Positions 27,028 to 36,045 of a stretch of DNA of 64,000 bases are shown piece after piece. Numbering within the stretch: the first letter of the stretch is position 1; every line of letters begins with the position of its first letter. The stretch is from Leptolyngbya sp. 'hensonii'. GTDB lineage: Bacteria; Cyanobacteriota; Cyanobacteriia; GCF-001939115. Under the pieces are notes generated by a model. That model was not told where the DNA came from and ran no database searches. It saw nothing but the letters and a program-made list of their open reading frames with translations. The stretch is from positions 62,001 through 126,000 of the forward strand of contig NZ_MQTZ01000046.1 in assembly GCF_001939115.1 (NCBI RefSeq), written 5' to 3'. The position numbers and the translations under genes are program-made.

Positions 27028-27852
27028 TCAAACCTTCGATCGATCGGTCAGAATCTCATACCCAGTTTCGGTAACCAGCACCGTATGCTCAAACTGCGCC
27101 GAGAGGGAATTATCCACCGTCACGATCGTCCACTGATCCGCCAGTTTGCGTGTCACTTTGGACCCTGCATTCAGAATGGGCTCGATCGCCAGGGTCATCC
27201 CCGCCTTCAACCGCACATTCGGGAGCTGGTAAGTCCGGGCATTGAAGACAGAAGGTTCTTCATGCAGATTTCGCCCCACCCCATGGCCCGTGTAATCTTC
27301 CACCACCACAAAGCCATTGGCCTCCACATAGTCCTGCACGGCTGCGGCGATGTCCATCAGGCAGTTGCCAGCCTTGACCTGATCAATCCCTTTGTAAAGG
27401 GCTGCTTCGGCAACCCGCATCAGTTTGTCAGCTTTGGGCGAAACCTTGCCAACTGCGATCGTCACGCAGGAATCTCCATGAAAGCCTTTGAAATAAGCGC
27501 CCGTATCCACTTTGAGCAGATCGCCACTACGAATCATTTTTCTGGGGCTGGGGATGCCATGCACAACTTCATTGTTGATACAGGCGCAGATCGAAGCAGG
27601 AAAGCCGTGATAGCCTTTGAAGCTGGGCGTGGCTCCCAGATCGCGAATGCGCTTTTCGGCATAGGCATCCAGATCCGCTGTGGTCATCCCAGGTTCTACC
27701 ATCTGGGTAATTTCTTTCAACACGGTCGCCACGATCGTTGCGGCCTGCCGCATAATCTCAATCTCTTGCTGAGATTTAATCTCAATGCCGCGATGGGGTC
27801 TGACTTGAGGAGATTGAATCGCTTTCGGGAGCAAATTGGAGAGGATGTTCAT
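27028..27852 (-). CDS. map: methionine aminopeptidase type I
   Basis: Map removes the initiator methionine from nascent proteins. I choose the ATG at 27850-27852 ([13 protein letters not shown]), giving 274 residues; the same frame stays open to 28137 but that part overlaps the palindrome at 27961 and the end of the DNA ligase gene. The dinuclear metal residues appear in order: His in [10 protein letters not shown], Asp in [16 protein letters not shown] (two Asp), His in YTGHGVG, Glu in LAIEPILN and Glu in VLVTETGYE. Confidence 0.94.
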   Translation of the reverse strand: MNILSNLLPKAIQSPQVRPHRGIEIKSQQEIEIMRQAATIVATVLKEITQMVEPGMTTADLDAYAEKRIRDLGATPSFKGYHGFPASICACINNEVVHGIPSPRKMIRSGDLLKVDTGAYFKGFHGDSCVTIAVGKVSPKADKLMRVAEAALYKGIDQVKAGNCLMDIAAAVQDYVEANGFVVVEDYTGHGVGRNLHEEPSVFNARTYQLPNVRLKAGMTLAIEPILNAGSKVTRKLADQWTIVTVDNSLSAQFEHTVLVTETGYEILTDRSKV

Positions 27853-27960
27853 AAGCGTTTGGGAGGTCTCCGTCCGATCGGTGCCAATGGATCTTCCATT
27901 TATTCTAATCCCATCGGGCATTGGAGGCATTGCCTGCAACACCTGTACGAGGTGTAGATC

Positions 27961-27984
27961 AAATCCCCTCCTGGGAGGGGATTT
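27961..27984. repeat. 24-bp perfect palindrome
   Basis: AAATCCCCTCC (27961-27971) and GGAGGGGATTT (27974-27984) are perfect complements around TG. It belongs to the family also seen at 14367 and in 56411-56505 and overlaps the stop codon of the DNA ligase gene. Confidence 0.75.
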
Positions 27985-29593
27985 ATTTTCTGATTTCCAG
28001 GAGCGCAAAGGCGGCCTGAAGGGTATCGGCCTCTGCGGCAGATTTATCTTTGCACCAACGCAGAATCCGAGGCTGGCGAACGGCAAGGCCAGATTTGTGA
28101 CGGTTCGATCGGGCAATTCCTTCAAAGGCAATCTCAAAGACCTGCAGGGGTTCTACGGCGCGGACAGGACCAAATTTTTCCAGTGTATGCTGGCGAATCC
28201 AGCGGTCCAGTTCTTCCAATTCCCAGGAGTTCAAACCCACATCAGTCCGGGCAAAAGGGATCAGATCGTTACCCTGCCAGAGCGCAAAGGTATACTCTGG
28301 CAGTCGGTGAGGCTGGTTCCCGCTGTTGGCCTGAGCATAGAGGAGGACTGCATCCAGGGTCAGGGGATTGACCTTATATTTCCACCACTTGCCCCGCTGC
28401 CGACCCACCCCATAGGGGCTATCCAGGGCTTTGAGCATCAGCCCTTCGGCACCCTGTTCCCGCGATCGCGATCGTAGGTCTTCCAATTCTACAAAGGTGG
28501 TAAAACTCAATGTCGGGGACAGGCTGATCCGGTCCGTCGGCAAAGCGGATAAGAGGGCTACCAGAGCCTGCCGCCGATCGGCCAGGGGCAGTTCCCGGAT
28601 GTCCTGTCCATGCTGTTCCAGCAGATCATAAGCCAGAAAATGGATGGGGGTTTCGGTGATCATCTTCCGGGTCACTTTTTTTCGACCCAGACGCTTCTGC
28701 AGGTCGTTAACGTTCATGGGACGCTGTCCATCCCAGGACACAATCTCCCCATCCAGCACCATCCCATCTGGGAGGACTGATGCTTGATCGACAAGTTCCG
28801 GGAACTGGTGGGTGATCAGCACCTCTTGCCGCGACCAAAGGAAGACCTGGCCTGCCCGCCGGATTAACTGTGCCCGAATCCCATCCCATTTCCACTCCAC
28901 CTGCCATTGGGATGGGATTTCAGCCTGAAAGAAAGCATCTGCTTCTAAAGGAAAGGCCAGAAAAAAAGGATAGGGCTGGGAGGGTACTATCTCCAGATTT
29001 TGGACCTGGATCAGGTGCTGGAAAACCTCGATCGAGGGGTCAAAGTCTTCCATGAGGCGATGGGCAACCTCTGATTCTGGCAGTCCGTACTCTGCACCCA
29101 GAGCTTGAATCACCAGTTTTTCAGCCCCCTCCACCCGCAAAGCTCCAGTCAGAATTTTATTCAGGACAAAAACCTCTGAGGGCGTCAGGGACGCCCACCA
29201 GGACAGTACTCGATCGTGGCGTTCCGTTGCTGATAGCCTGTCCTTCAGCCCAGGGATGATCCGTTCCATCCACTCAGACAGGGATGGGGTGATGGAGGGC
29301 TGCGGGGAAATCCCGCTCTCCGCTAGGAGAAGGGAAATCACCTCAACCCCATCACCCACCTGGGCCAAACAAGCCTCAAACAGCCATGGGGCTAGCTGAG
29401 ATTTTTTGAGGAAAATAGCCCTGAGTTCTTTGACAGGAACCAGCCGTTTTCGCGCTTTTCCCAAAAGCAAGGACAAAGCCCAGACTATATTGGCAGGCTC
29501 TTCCTGCCGGAAATACTGCTGCAAAGCCCTGACCTTGTTGCCGGTTGAGGTTGGAGCATCAAGCGCCTGAAAGAGGAGCGTGAATCGTTTCAT
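27983..29593 (-). CDS. ATP-dependent DNA ligase
   Basis: A 536-residue ligase starting at the ATG at 29591-29593 ([14 protein letters not shown]). Order: N-terminal DNA-binding domain (about 1-195), adenylation domain with the nucleophilic Lys235 in [10 protein letters not shown], motif III (LAYDLLE), motif IV (AEGLMLK), motif V (KWWKYK), then a C-terminal OB fold (about 430-536). It belongs to the bacterial ATP-dependent family of about 530 residues (COG1793) and is distinct from the essential NAD-dependent LigA. In many bacteria this family sits with an Lhr-type helicase and a metallo-beta-lactamase-like exonuclease; neither is here. Repair ligation is the likely role. Confidence 0.93.
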   Translation of the reverse strand: MKRFTLLFQALDAPTSTGNKVRALQQYFRQEEPANIVWALSLLLGKARKRLVPVKELRAIFLKKSQLAPWLFEACLAQVGDGVEVISLLLAESGISPQPSITPSLSEWMERIIPGLKDRLSATERHDRVLSWWASLTPSEVFVLNKILTGALRVEGAEKLVIQALGAEYGLPESEVAHRLMEDFDPSIEVFQHLIQVQNLEIVPSQPYPFFLAFPLEADAFFQAEIPSQWQVEWKWDGIRAQLIRRAGQVFLWSRQEVLITHQFPELVDQASVLPDGMVLDGEIVSWDGQRPMNVNDLQKRLGRKKVTRKMITETPIHFLAYDLLEQHGQDIRELPLADRRQALVALLSALPTDRISLSPTLSFTTFVELEDLRSRSREQGAEGLMLKALDSPYGVGRQRGKWWKYKVNPLTLDAVLLYAQANSGNQPHRLPEYTFALWQGNDLIPFARTDVGLNSWELEELDRWIRQHTLEKFGPVRAVEPLQVFEIAFEGIARSNRHKSGLAVRQPRILRWCKDKSAAEADTLQAAFALLEIRK

Positions 29594-29638
29594 CGAGATA
29601 CCTGAGCCGATCGAGCCACCCTGCACCAGCGCGATCGA

Positions 29639-30769
29639 TCAGGAATTCGCAGCAGCAATGCAGGAGGTTTTCAGCCGATCCATCCAGCCTTCCAGATAGG
29701 CCCGATTCGCTTTCTGTTCCGCCGGATCCGTGGTATCCAGTGGATGGGGCATTAATCCTTTGATCGCCGCTGTGGTCACACAGAACATCGACTTTTGGAA
29801 GCTGATACAAATTTTCACCCGCAGATCGTCCTCACCCCGCAACCCCCCACGGTAAATCTCATGCAAATAGTCCGGCAAAAAGTGCCGCATATCCTGCATC
29901 AGCAAGGTTGGGGGCACGCCTGCGCCACCGATCGGCAGCGGATCGGCATATAGGGCTCCATAGGTAAACCGCTCCTGGTCAAAGGGAATCTGGTTCGCCT
30001 GGGCATTGTAGGAAACCGTCCCAAAGAATGGAGTGCCCCGGAAAAAGACCGCTTCCACATAGGGAACCGCCACATCCATCAAAAATGTCATCCCATAGGA
30101 TGCCGGGATAATGTCGTAGGACTTGCCCCCCAGGGTGACTGCATAGGTAATGGGTGTGCTAGCCGCATCCACCAGACCCTTCTGAACGTGGGCCACCACA
30201 TCTGCGATCGAGCGGATTTTGCCCGCATCATAGTCATCAGACAGGGTCAGGAAAATTACACTCATGATTCGCCAGAACTGGCCCAGGGCACTGTAGCAAA
30301 CAAGCTGGCGCACCTGCTCAGGCAGAAATTCCGGGAACAGCTTATGTAACATTTGCATCAAAGGATTGCCTTTGATTTTGGCCTGGATAGCAGCCTCAGA
30401 TTGGGTTTTGAACTCATCGGAGTCGAGGAAAGTGTCCAACCCGCCGGTGCCATGCCAGAGCATCACCCGCATACAATACTCGGCATATTCAAAGTTGATG
30501 CGATCGTGCCACCAGTGCCGCAGGAGCTTATCCAGGGTGATTTCCCCATTGAAATATTTAAAGAAGGGAAACAGGAGCAAAAACTGGTGATCCGCGACAT
30601 AAACCAGGTTTTGCCAGTAGGCATCTAGGACAATCCCATAACTTTTGAGGATGCCCACCACTTCTTTTAAATTGGTTTCTGACTCCCTTAACAACGCACC
30701 ACCAGACTCCAGGCGATGAACATATTCAGCCAGGGGATGGGTTGAGGGTGGTCGAACAGTACTAACCAT
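29639..30769 (-). CDS. cupB: CO2 hydration protein (CupB/ChpX type)
   Basis: A 376-residue protein of the CupA/CupB family, the peripheral subunit that lets specialised NDH-1 complexes hydrate CO2 to bicarbonate vectorially. The family stretch is visible (HPLAEYVHRLESGGALL, VADHQFLLLFPFFKYFNGE, LRHWWHDRINFEYAEYCM, FRGTPFFGTVSYN, and PPTLLMQDMRHFLPDYLHEIYRGG). It follows ndhD by 3 bp. CupA (inducible, NdhD3/F3) and CupB (constitutive, NdhD4/F4) cannot be separated by eye. I favour CupB from the divergent arrangement beside ccm genes and the lack of a following cupS; an alignment would decide. Confidence 0.88.
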   Translation of the reverse strand: MVSTVRPPSTHPLAEYVHRLESGGALLRESETNLKEVVGILKSYGIVLDAYWQNLVYVADHQFLLLFPFFKYFNGEITLDKLLRHWWHDRINFEYAEYCMRVMLWHGTGGLDTFLDSDEFKTQSEAAIQAKIKGNPLMQMLHKLFPEFLPEQVRQLVCYSALGQFWRIMSVIFLTLSDDYDAGKIRSIADVVAHVQKGLVDAASTPITYAVTLGGKSYDIIPASYGMTFLMDVAVPYVEAVFFRGTPFFGTVSYNAQANQIPFDQERFTYGALYADPLPIGGAGVPPTLLMQDMRHFLPDYLHEIYRGGLRGEDDLRVKICISFQKSMFCVTTAAIKGLMPHPLDTTDPAEQKANRAYLEGWMDRLKTSCIAAANS

Positions 30770-30772
30770 AAC

Positions 30773-32311
30773 TCAAGGCTCCTCGGAAGAAAATGCTTGC
30801 AAACGGATTGGGGGAGAGAGTACTGCCGGATGGGCGGAACCAACTGTGATCGCTGGAATCTGGGGGGTCAGGGCTGTTGTCGTCGTCTCGCTCCAGTGGG
30901 TCAACCAACCTGGTTGTAATCCCAGTAGGGCAACCAGCACCGTCAGAATGAAGGCCGGAACCCGATCGCCCCAGGACACCGGCGGCAAGTTCATGGCTCG
31001 GGGGGAAAGGCGACCAAAGAAAGCCCGGTTGACCAGCAATAGGAAATAAACCGCCGTCAGACCCGTTCCCACCATGCAAAGTAAAGTCTGGACGGGGAAA
31101 ATCGGAAACCCACCCCGAAAAATTAGAAACTCAGAAATAAATCCCACCATGCCGGGAATCCCTGCACTGGCCATAACCCCAACCACCATCATGCTCCCAA
31201 TTAGGGGCAGCCCTCGCTCCGGATTCAGCAGCCCCTGCAATTCATCCAGATCACGGCTACCCGCCTTCTGATAAACCACCCCAACCAGAAGGAATAGCAG
31301 GGCCGAGATCAGACCATGGCTGATCATCTGAAACACCGCTCCCATAATACTCAGGGGGGTTGCCGCAGCCACAGCCAGAAGAATATAGCCCATGTGACCG
31401 ATCGAACTATAGGCCACCATCTTTTTCATATCTTTCTGAGCAATAGCGGTCAGAGCCCCATACAGAACACTGAGCACAGCCCAGGTTGCCAACCAGGGAG
31501 CCAACACCTGCCAGGCTTCTGGAAACAACCCCAAGCCAAATCGCAAAAGACCATAGGTACCCAACTTCAGCAGCACCCCGGCCAATAAAACCGAGATCGG
31601 GGTAGAGGCTTCCACATGGGCATCGGGCAACCAGGTATGAAAGGGAACCAGCGGAATTTTGATGCCAAATCCAATCAGCAGGGCAGCCAGCAGAATCAAC
31701 TGCTGGGCCACGGGCAGGGCCTGCGCCAGCAGGGGGTCATACTTAAAGTCATAGGCCCCGCTCAACCAGGTCAACCCCAGGAAGGCCGCCAGAACCAGCA
31801 CTCCTGACAAAGCAGTGTAAAGCAGGAACTTGGTCGCCGCATAGCCTCGTCGAGCTCCGCCCCAGATGGCAATCAGCAGATAGAGGGGAATTAGTTCCAA
31901 CTCATAGAAGATAAAAAACAGGAGCAAATTCTGGGCCAGAAATGCCCCTGCTACAGCAGCATTGAGCATCAGCATCAGGCTGTAGTAGAGACGAGGGCGG
32001 TTCACTGAGCTATCGGTACTGCAGATAGCAATCAGGGTCAACAGGCTATTCAGGACCACCAGCGGCAAGGACAGCCCATCCACACTGAGCTGATAGGTCA
32101 ATCCCAGGGCATCAATCCAGGGCAACTGCTCCCCAAATTGCCAACTGATATTGCTGACATCGAACTGGATGCCGAGGGCGATCGTGATCACCAGGGTTAC
32201 CGTTGTCAAAATGGCAGCCAGAAGTCGAGATCTTTTTTCAATCAAAGTTCCAGGCCAGAAGGCAATCAGGACAGCCCCCAAAATGGGGATCCAAATCAGA
32301 CCGCTTAACAT
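30773..32311 (-). CDS. ndhD4: NAD(P)H-quinone oxidoreductase subunit 4 (NdhD4-like)
   Basis: A 512-residue multi-helix proton-pumping subunit of the antiporter type. The ATG at 32309-32311 (MLSGLIWIPILGAVLIAFWPG) has a strong site GGGGAG/AAGGA ahead of it; an in-frame TTG at 32332 would overlap that signal. Markers are YELELIPLYLLIAIWGG (with the helix Glu), PFHTWLPDAHVEASTPISVLLAGVLLKLGTYG, KDMKKMVAYSSIGHMGYILL and the broken helices typical of NdhD. Located between ndhF (14 bp upstream) and cup (3 bp downstream), so it serves the CO2-uptake NDH-1 rather than respiration. Confidence 0.9.
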   Translation of the reverse strand: MLSGLIWIPILGAVLIAFWPGTLIEKRSRLLAAILTTVTLVITIALGIQFDVSNISWQFGEQLPWIDALGLTYQLSVDGLSLPLVVLNSLLTLIAICSTDSSVNRPRLYYSLMLMLNAAVAGAFLAQNLLLFFIFYELELIPLYLLIAIWGGARRGYAATKFLLYTALSGVLVLAAFLGLTWLSGAYDFKYDPLLAQALPVAQQLILLAALLIGFGIKIPLVPFHTWLPDAHVEASTPISVLLAGVLLKLGTYGLLRFGLGLFPEAWQVLAPWLATWAVLSVLYGALTAIAQKDMKKMVAYSSIGHMGYILLAVAAATPLSIMGAVFQMISHGLISALLFLLVGVVYQKAGSRDLDELQGLLNPERGLPLIGSMMVVGVMASAGIPGMVGFISEFLIFRGGFPIFPVQTLLCMVGTGLTAVYFLLLVNRAFFGRLSPRAMNLPPVSWGDRVPAFILTVLVALLGLQPGWLTHWSETTTTALTPQIPAITVGSAHPAVLSPPIRLQAFSSEEP

Positions 32312-32325
32312 GATTTCCTTCTCCC

Positions 32326-34158
32326 CTACCAAATAAACCAGGTCATCAACATGCCCAGAAGGCCAACACCAATCAGAATCGTGAGCAGATAAGCCTGGGA
32401 TTGACCCGACGCACTGTAGCGCAGCCCCTCACCACTCAAGATCGACGCCAGCCCAACCAGATTCACCGCTCCATCCACAACATAGCGATCAAACCAGGCC
32501 GCCAAGCGAGACAGCCCGCCGACTGTGAACACCACTGTCAGGCGGTAGAACCGATCGACATAAAAATCGTAGGCCAGCAAATCCTGAAGAAAGCGGAGGG
32601 AAATCTGCATGGGTCGAGACCAGTTACGTCGCAGGCCAATAGCGCTTCCCATGCCACAACCCACCACCCCCGACAAGACCACCAGCAGCAGCGCAGGCTT
32701 ATTCAGATATTCCCAGTCAGGCAGCAGTTCCAGGCGCTGCAGCATCAGGGGAACCAGCAGGGTCACAATCGTCAGGGAGACCATCGGCACGGCCATTGGC
32801 CAGGGCACTTCTGGAGCCCGCCGCGTTTTAGGTTGGGGCTGCCCCAGAAAAGCCAGACGGAAAACTCGGGTCAGATTAATGGCAGTCAGCCCATTCACCA
32901 GCAACAACACGGCAATCAGCAGGGGTTGGTTCCAAAAATCATCAATACCCAAGCGCAGAGCCCAAAAGCCACCCAGGGGTAGAAGCCCCACCAGACCCGC
33001 AGCCCCCACGACAAAAGCAGTCGTTGTCGCAGGCATCCGGGACCACAGCCCTCCCATTTCTGTCAGGTTCTGATTATTCGTGGTGTAAATCACCCCGCCA
33101 ATGCTCATGAATAGCAGAGCCTTGGAAATCGCATGGGCAAATAGAATCATCAGGGCAAAACCGGTCCACTGGGTGCCCACTGCAATGAACACCAGCCCCA
33201 GGTAGGCACTGGTGGAATGGGAGAGGGCACGCTTGATATCAATCTGAGCAATGGCTACCAGAGAAGCACCGATCGCAGTCATCGCCCCCAAGGCAATCAG
33301 GGCGATGGAGGCTACCGGGGAGAGGATCAGAATCGGCTGCAACTTAATCAAGATGTAAGCGCCACAGGCCACCACCACAGAGTTCCGCAAAATCGAAGCT
33401 GGGTTAGGCCCCTCCATCGCCTCATCCAACCACAGGTGCAGGGGAAACTGGGCGCATTTCCCGATCGGACCAGCAATCAGGGCCAGCCCCAGCAACGTAG
33501 ACACCAGCGGTGAGAGGGTCGCGGTCTCAGTCCATTCGTACAGATCTGGAAAGTTCAGACTACCAGCCATGGTAGCCAGAGCTACCACCCCCATGAGCAA
33601 CAACACGTCTCCAACCCGTTTCGTCAGGAAGGCATCCCGGGCTGCAGTCACAACCAGGGGCTGAGCATACCAGAACCCCACCAGCAAATAGGTAGACAGG
33701 GTCAGGATTTCCAGTAAGGCATAGCTCAGAAATAGGGAGTCACTGATAGCCAGACCGCCCATCGCTCCTTCAAAAAAACCCATCAGACCGAAGAAGCGAG
33801 CCAAGGCCCAATCCTTCTCCATATATCCCAAAGCAAAGAGTTGCGCCAAAAGACTCAAACTGTTAACCAGCTCCATTGCTGCCGTACTGACAGAGGAAAT
33901 ATTCAACGCAAAAGTCAGGTCCAGATCGGCCACTTTCAACCAATGAATCAGGATCTGTTGGGCTTCCTGGTCCAGGGTAGCCCGAAACAAAATTAGCCCA
34001 TGGATCAAGGCCACAACAGTCATAAACAAGTTGAAATAGGCAGCTGGACGCGGCCCAGTCCGCCGGATCGTACCGGCGGACCAGGGCAAGGTGAGAATCG
34101 CCCCTAATAATCCATAGAAGGGAATCCACCAGCTACTTTGCAGGAGAAACTGGTTCAT
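32326..34158 (-). CDS. ndhF4: NAD(P)H-quinone oxidoreductase subunit 5 (NdhF4-like)
   Basis: A 610-residue integral membrane protein and first gene of the ndhF-ndhD-cup operon. At least 14 hydrophobic helices are visible. Antiporter-type motifs include the LPLHLWLDEAMEGPNPASILRNSVVVACGAYILI stretch, where the usual [24 protein letters not shown] is altered, and IDIKRALSHSTSAYLGLVFIAVG. These changes match the CO2-uptake NdhF3/F4 group rather than respiratory NdhF1. It is transcribed away from ccmK2 across a 513-bp gap. Assignment to F4 rests on synteny. Confidence 0.88.
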   Translation of the reverse strand: MNQFLLQSSWWIPFYGLLGAILTLPWSAGTIRRTGPRPAAYFNLFMTVVALIHGLILFRATLDQEAQQILIHWLKVADLDLTFALNISSVSTAAMELVNSLSLLAQLFALGYMEKDWALARFFGLMGFFEGAMGGLAISDSLFLSYALLEILTLSTYLLVGFWYAQPLVVTAARDAFLTKRVGDVLLLMGVVALATMAGSLNFPDLYEWTETATLSPLVSTLLGLALIAGPIGKCAQFPLHLWLDEAMEGPNPASILRNSVVVACGAYILIKLQPILILSPVASIALIALGAMTAIGASLVAIAQIDIKRALSHSTSAYLGLVFIAVGTQWTGFALMILFAHAISKALLFMSIGGVIYTTNNQNLTEMGGLWSRMPATTTAFVVGAAGLVGLLPLGGFWALRLGIDDFWNQPLLIAVLLLVNGLTAINLTRVFRLAFLGQPQPKTRRAPEVPWPMAVPMVSLTIVTLLVPLMLQRLELLPDWEYLNKPALLLVVLSGVVGCGMGSAIGLRRNWSRPMQISLRFLQDLLAYDFYVDRFYRLTVVFTVGGLSRLAAWFDRYVVDGAVNLVGLASILSGEGLRYSASGQSQAYLLTILIGVGLLGMLMTWFIW

Positions 34159-34671
34159 TGAAATAACCTATAGATAATGGTTTTAGTGATGAGCTTTAGC
34201 AAGGACTGGTGCAGGTTCAGGGTCGAACAACCGGCGCAAAGCCCCTGCAAATAAAGCAATATTAGCCTGAGTAAAAGCTTTTTATTAACTTTCGTTTAGT
34301 TTACCGCCAAAACGACTCCAGCGCTAGGCTGTTGAAGCTTTCCAGAGCGGCCAAAAGCCGTTTTAAAGCATAAAATTAATAGATAGATTCAATAAATATT
34401 TTTCATACAAAAAATGTCTTCAAATAAGTCTCAATTTGAGATATGTGAGTACTCACATCAGTAATAAATTAACTTTACTAATAAATGTCATTAAGAACAA
34501 TCATTTTGACCTATATTGTCAATTGAGAAAGACTTACCCTATTCTTTTGAATAGAATACTAAAGCTCCTGAAGCTGAGACTTGATGGGCCTTTCCGTCAA
34601 ATTTTTTTAGCGAGGATCGGTAGGGTATTTTGACTGAAAAGTATTAATTTTGTGTTTGTAGGAGATTAGCA
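34159..34671. promoter_or_regulatory. divergent ndhF4 / ccmK2 control region
   Basis: A 513-bp AT-rich region between two divergent CO2-concentrating operons. It holds a perfect 16-bp palindrome ATGTGAGTACTCACAT at 34443-34458, a smaller hairpin CTATTC/GAATAG at about 34539-34554, and a GGAG ribosome site just ahead of the ccmK2 start. The left 110 bp, read on the minus strand, is open for about 35 codons and ends in an Ala/Pro-rich sequence but has no start codon. The region should hold both promoters. Confidence 0.6.
34443..34458. promoter_or_regulatory. perfect 16-bp palindrome, candidate operator
   Basis: ATGTGAGT joined to its exact complement ACTCACAT. It contains TGTGA and TCACA half-sites 4 bp apart; known cyanobacterial cAMP-receptor sites have 6 bp between these halves, so it is not a standard SyCRP1 site. 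About 214 bp ahead of the ccmK2 start and 285 bp ahead of ndhF4. Confidence 0.55.
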
Positions 34672-34980
34672 ATGCCGATTGCAGTTGGCATGATTGAGAC
34701 TAGAGGGTTCCCTGCTGTTGTAGAAGCAGCGGATGCAATGGTGAAAGCCGCTCGGGTCACCCTGGTCGGTTATGAGAAGATCGGAAGCGGTCGGGTGACC
34801 GTTATTGTCCGGGGGGACGTTTCTGAGGTTCAAGCTTCGGTGGCCGCCGGTATTGAGTCTGTGAAGCGGGTCAACGGGGGCGAAGTTCTCTCCACCCATA
34901 TCATTGCCCGTCCTCACGAGAACCTGGAGTATGTGTTACCGATGAGTTACACCGAGGCTGTAGAACAGTTCCGGACCTAA
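34672..34980 (+). CDS. ccmK2: carboxysome shell hexamer protein CcmK2
   Basis: A 102-residue single BMC-domain protein that forms hexameric shell tiles. Canonical sequence throughout: [51 protein letters not shown] with the KIGSGR pore loop, then [19 protein letters not shown]. It is about 92 percent identical to the next gene (8 differences in 102). The short C-terminus and first position suggest CcmK2, as in the Synechocystis order K2-K1-L-M-N. Confidence 0.97.
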   Translation: MPIAVGMIETRGFPAVVEAADAMVKAARVTLVGYEKIGSGRVTVIVRGDVSEVQASVAAGIESVKRVNGGEVLSTHIIARPHENLEYVLPMSYTEAVEQFRT

Positions 34981-35004
34981 CTTTACAATTACAGACGCCC
35001 TTCA

Positions 35005-35040
35005 GACTGAGGCCCGGTGGGTTCAGTCATGGGTTCAGTC
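35005..35040 (+). promoter_or_regulatory. ccmK2-ccmK1 intergenic hairpin with tandem repeat
   Basis: GACTGA (35005-35010) can pair with TCAGTC (35023-35028), and the 11-bp GGGTTCAGTCA is repeated in tandem across about 35018-35040. It lies 25 bp after the ccmK2 stop in a 247-bp gap. This could attenuate transcription into ccmK1; that is inference. Confidence 0.35.
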
Positions 35041-35227
35041 ACTAGAATTCCACGGGACAAAATCTTTATTCCTGGTCAGATCAGCGAGAGGATAGTTCCA
35101 TTGGGGCAGCCCGATTTAGGGATCGCCTTTGAGTCAGCTAGCCGGGCCAGTTCAAGATTACCGATTTGAGTTCTAAGACCTTGTTTTCAAGTTTGAGTTA
35201 AGAACAGATAGGAAGGAGTCGATTGTT

Positions 35228-35572
35228 ATGGCGATTGCAGTAGGTATGATTGAGACCCTGGGCTTTCCCGCTGTTGTAGAAGCAGCAGATGCGATGGTGA
35301 AAGCAGCCCGGGTCACCCTGGTGGGCTACGAGAAGATCGGTAGCGGTCGCGTTACGGTAATTGTGCGGGGAGATGTTTCTGAAGTACAGGCTTCTGTCGC
35401 TGCTGGGATGGAATCGGTAAAGCGAGTGAACGGCGGTCAGGTCCTGTCCACCCACATCATTGCTCGCCCCCATGAGAACCTGGAGTATGTTCTCCCCATT
35501 CGCTACACGGAAGAAGTTGAGCAATTCCGTGAGAGTGTCAATGGCCCTCGTTCTCTCCCGGTTAGGTCCTAG
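35228..35572 (+). CDS. ccmK1: carboxysome shell hexamer protein CcmK1
   Basis: A 114-residue paralogue of CcmK2 with the same BMC core and KIGSGR pore loop. It extends 12 residues longer at the C-terminus ([17 protein letters not shown]). The site GGAAGGAG precedes its start. Both K1 and K2 form mixed hexameric sheets in beta-carboxysomes. ccmL begins 6 bp after its stop. Confidence 0.97.
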   Translation: MAIAVGMIETLGFPAVVEAADAMVKAARVTLVGYEKIGSGRVTVIVRGDVSEVQASVAAGMESVKRVNGGQVLSTHIIARPHENLEYVLPIRYTEEVEQFRESVNGPRSLPVRS

Positions 35573-35578
35573 AAATTA

Positions 35579-35881
35579 ATGCAGATTGCCAAAGTTCGCG
35601 GCACGGTCGTCAGCACACAGAAAGACCCCAGCCTTCAAGGGACCAAATTCTTGCTTCTGCAATTTGTGGATGAAGCAGGCAATTTACGCCCTGATTATGA
35701 GGTTGCGGCTGACAGTGTGGGTGCAGGGGTAGATGAGTGGGTGCTTGTCAGTCGTGGAAGTGCTGCTCGTCAGCTCTCTGGGACTGAACGGCGTCCACTG
35801 GATGCCCTCGTTGTAGCGATTATCGACACTGTCAGTGTGGACAATGCTCTGTTGTATAGCAAACGAGAGGCCTACCGTTAG
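35579..35881 (+). CDS. ccmL: carboxysome vertex pentamer protein CcmL
   Basis: A 100-residue BMV (EutN/CcmL) protein that forms pentamers at the vertices of the icosahedral shell. [45 protein letters not shown] and [15 protein letters not shown] are family signatures. Only 6 bp separate it from ccmK1 and no clear ribosome site precedes it, so translation is probably coupled. Confidence 0.97.
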   Translation: MQIAKVRGTVVSTQKDPSLQGTKFLLLQFVDEAGNLRPDYEVAADSVGAGVDEWVLVSRGSAARQLSGTERRPLDALVVAIIDTVSVDNALLYSKREAYR

Positions 35882-36045
35882 AGAGCTTTCTGGGGGAGCA
35901 GTTTTCTGCTCTGGAAAAGCCATCTAGCGGCAGGCCAGCTGCGGATTTGATGGCCGATCGTTCACTTAGCTATTCCGGGCTCTTTTTGCCCTGCTCCCTC
36001 AGCTTGCTGTCGCAGCAACATCGTTTTCATCAGGAGAGGTTTTTT

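Noticed and set aside
27853-28137. 95-codon N-terminal extension of map
   Set aside because: It runs through a palindromic repeat and the antisense-free end of the ligase gene in the same strand; family homology begins after 27852.
34443-34458. SyCRP1 or NtcA binding site
   Set aside because: The half-site spacing is 4 bp rather than 6 for CRP, and there is no GTA-N8-TAC; kept only as an unassigned palindrome.
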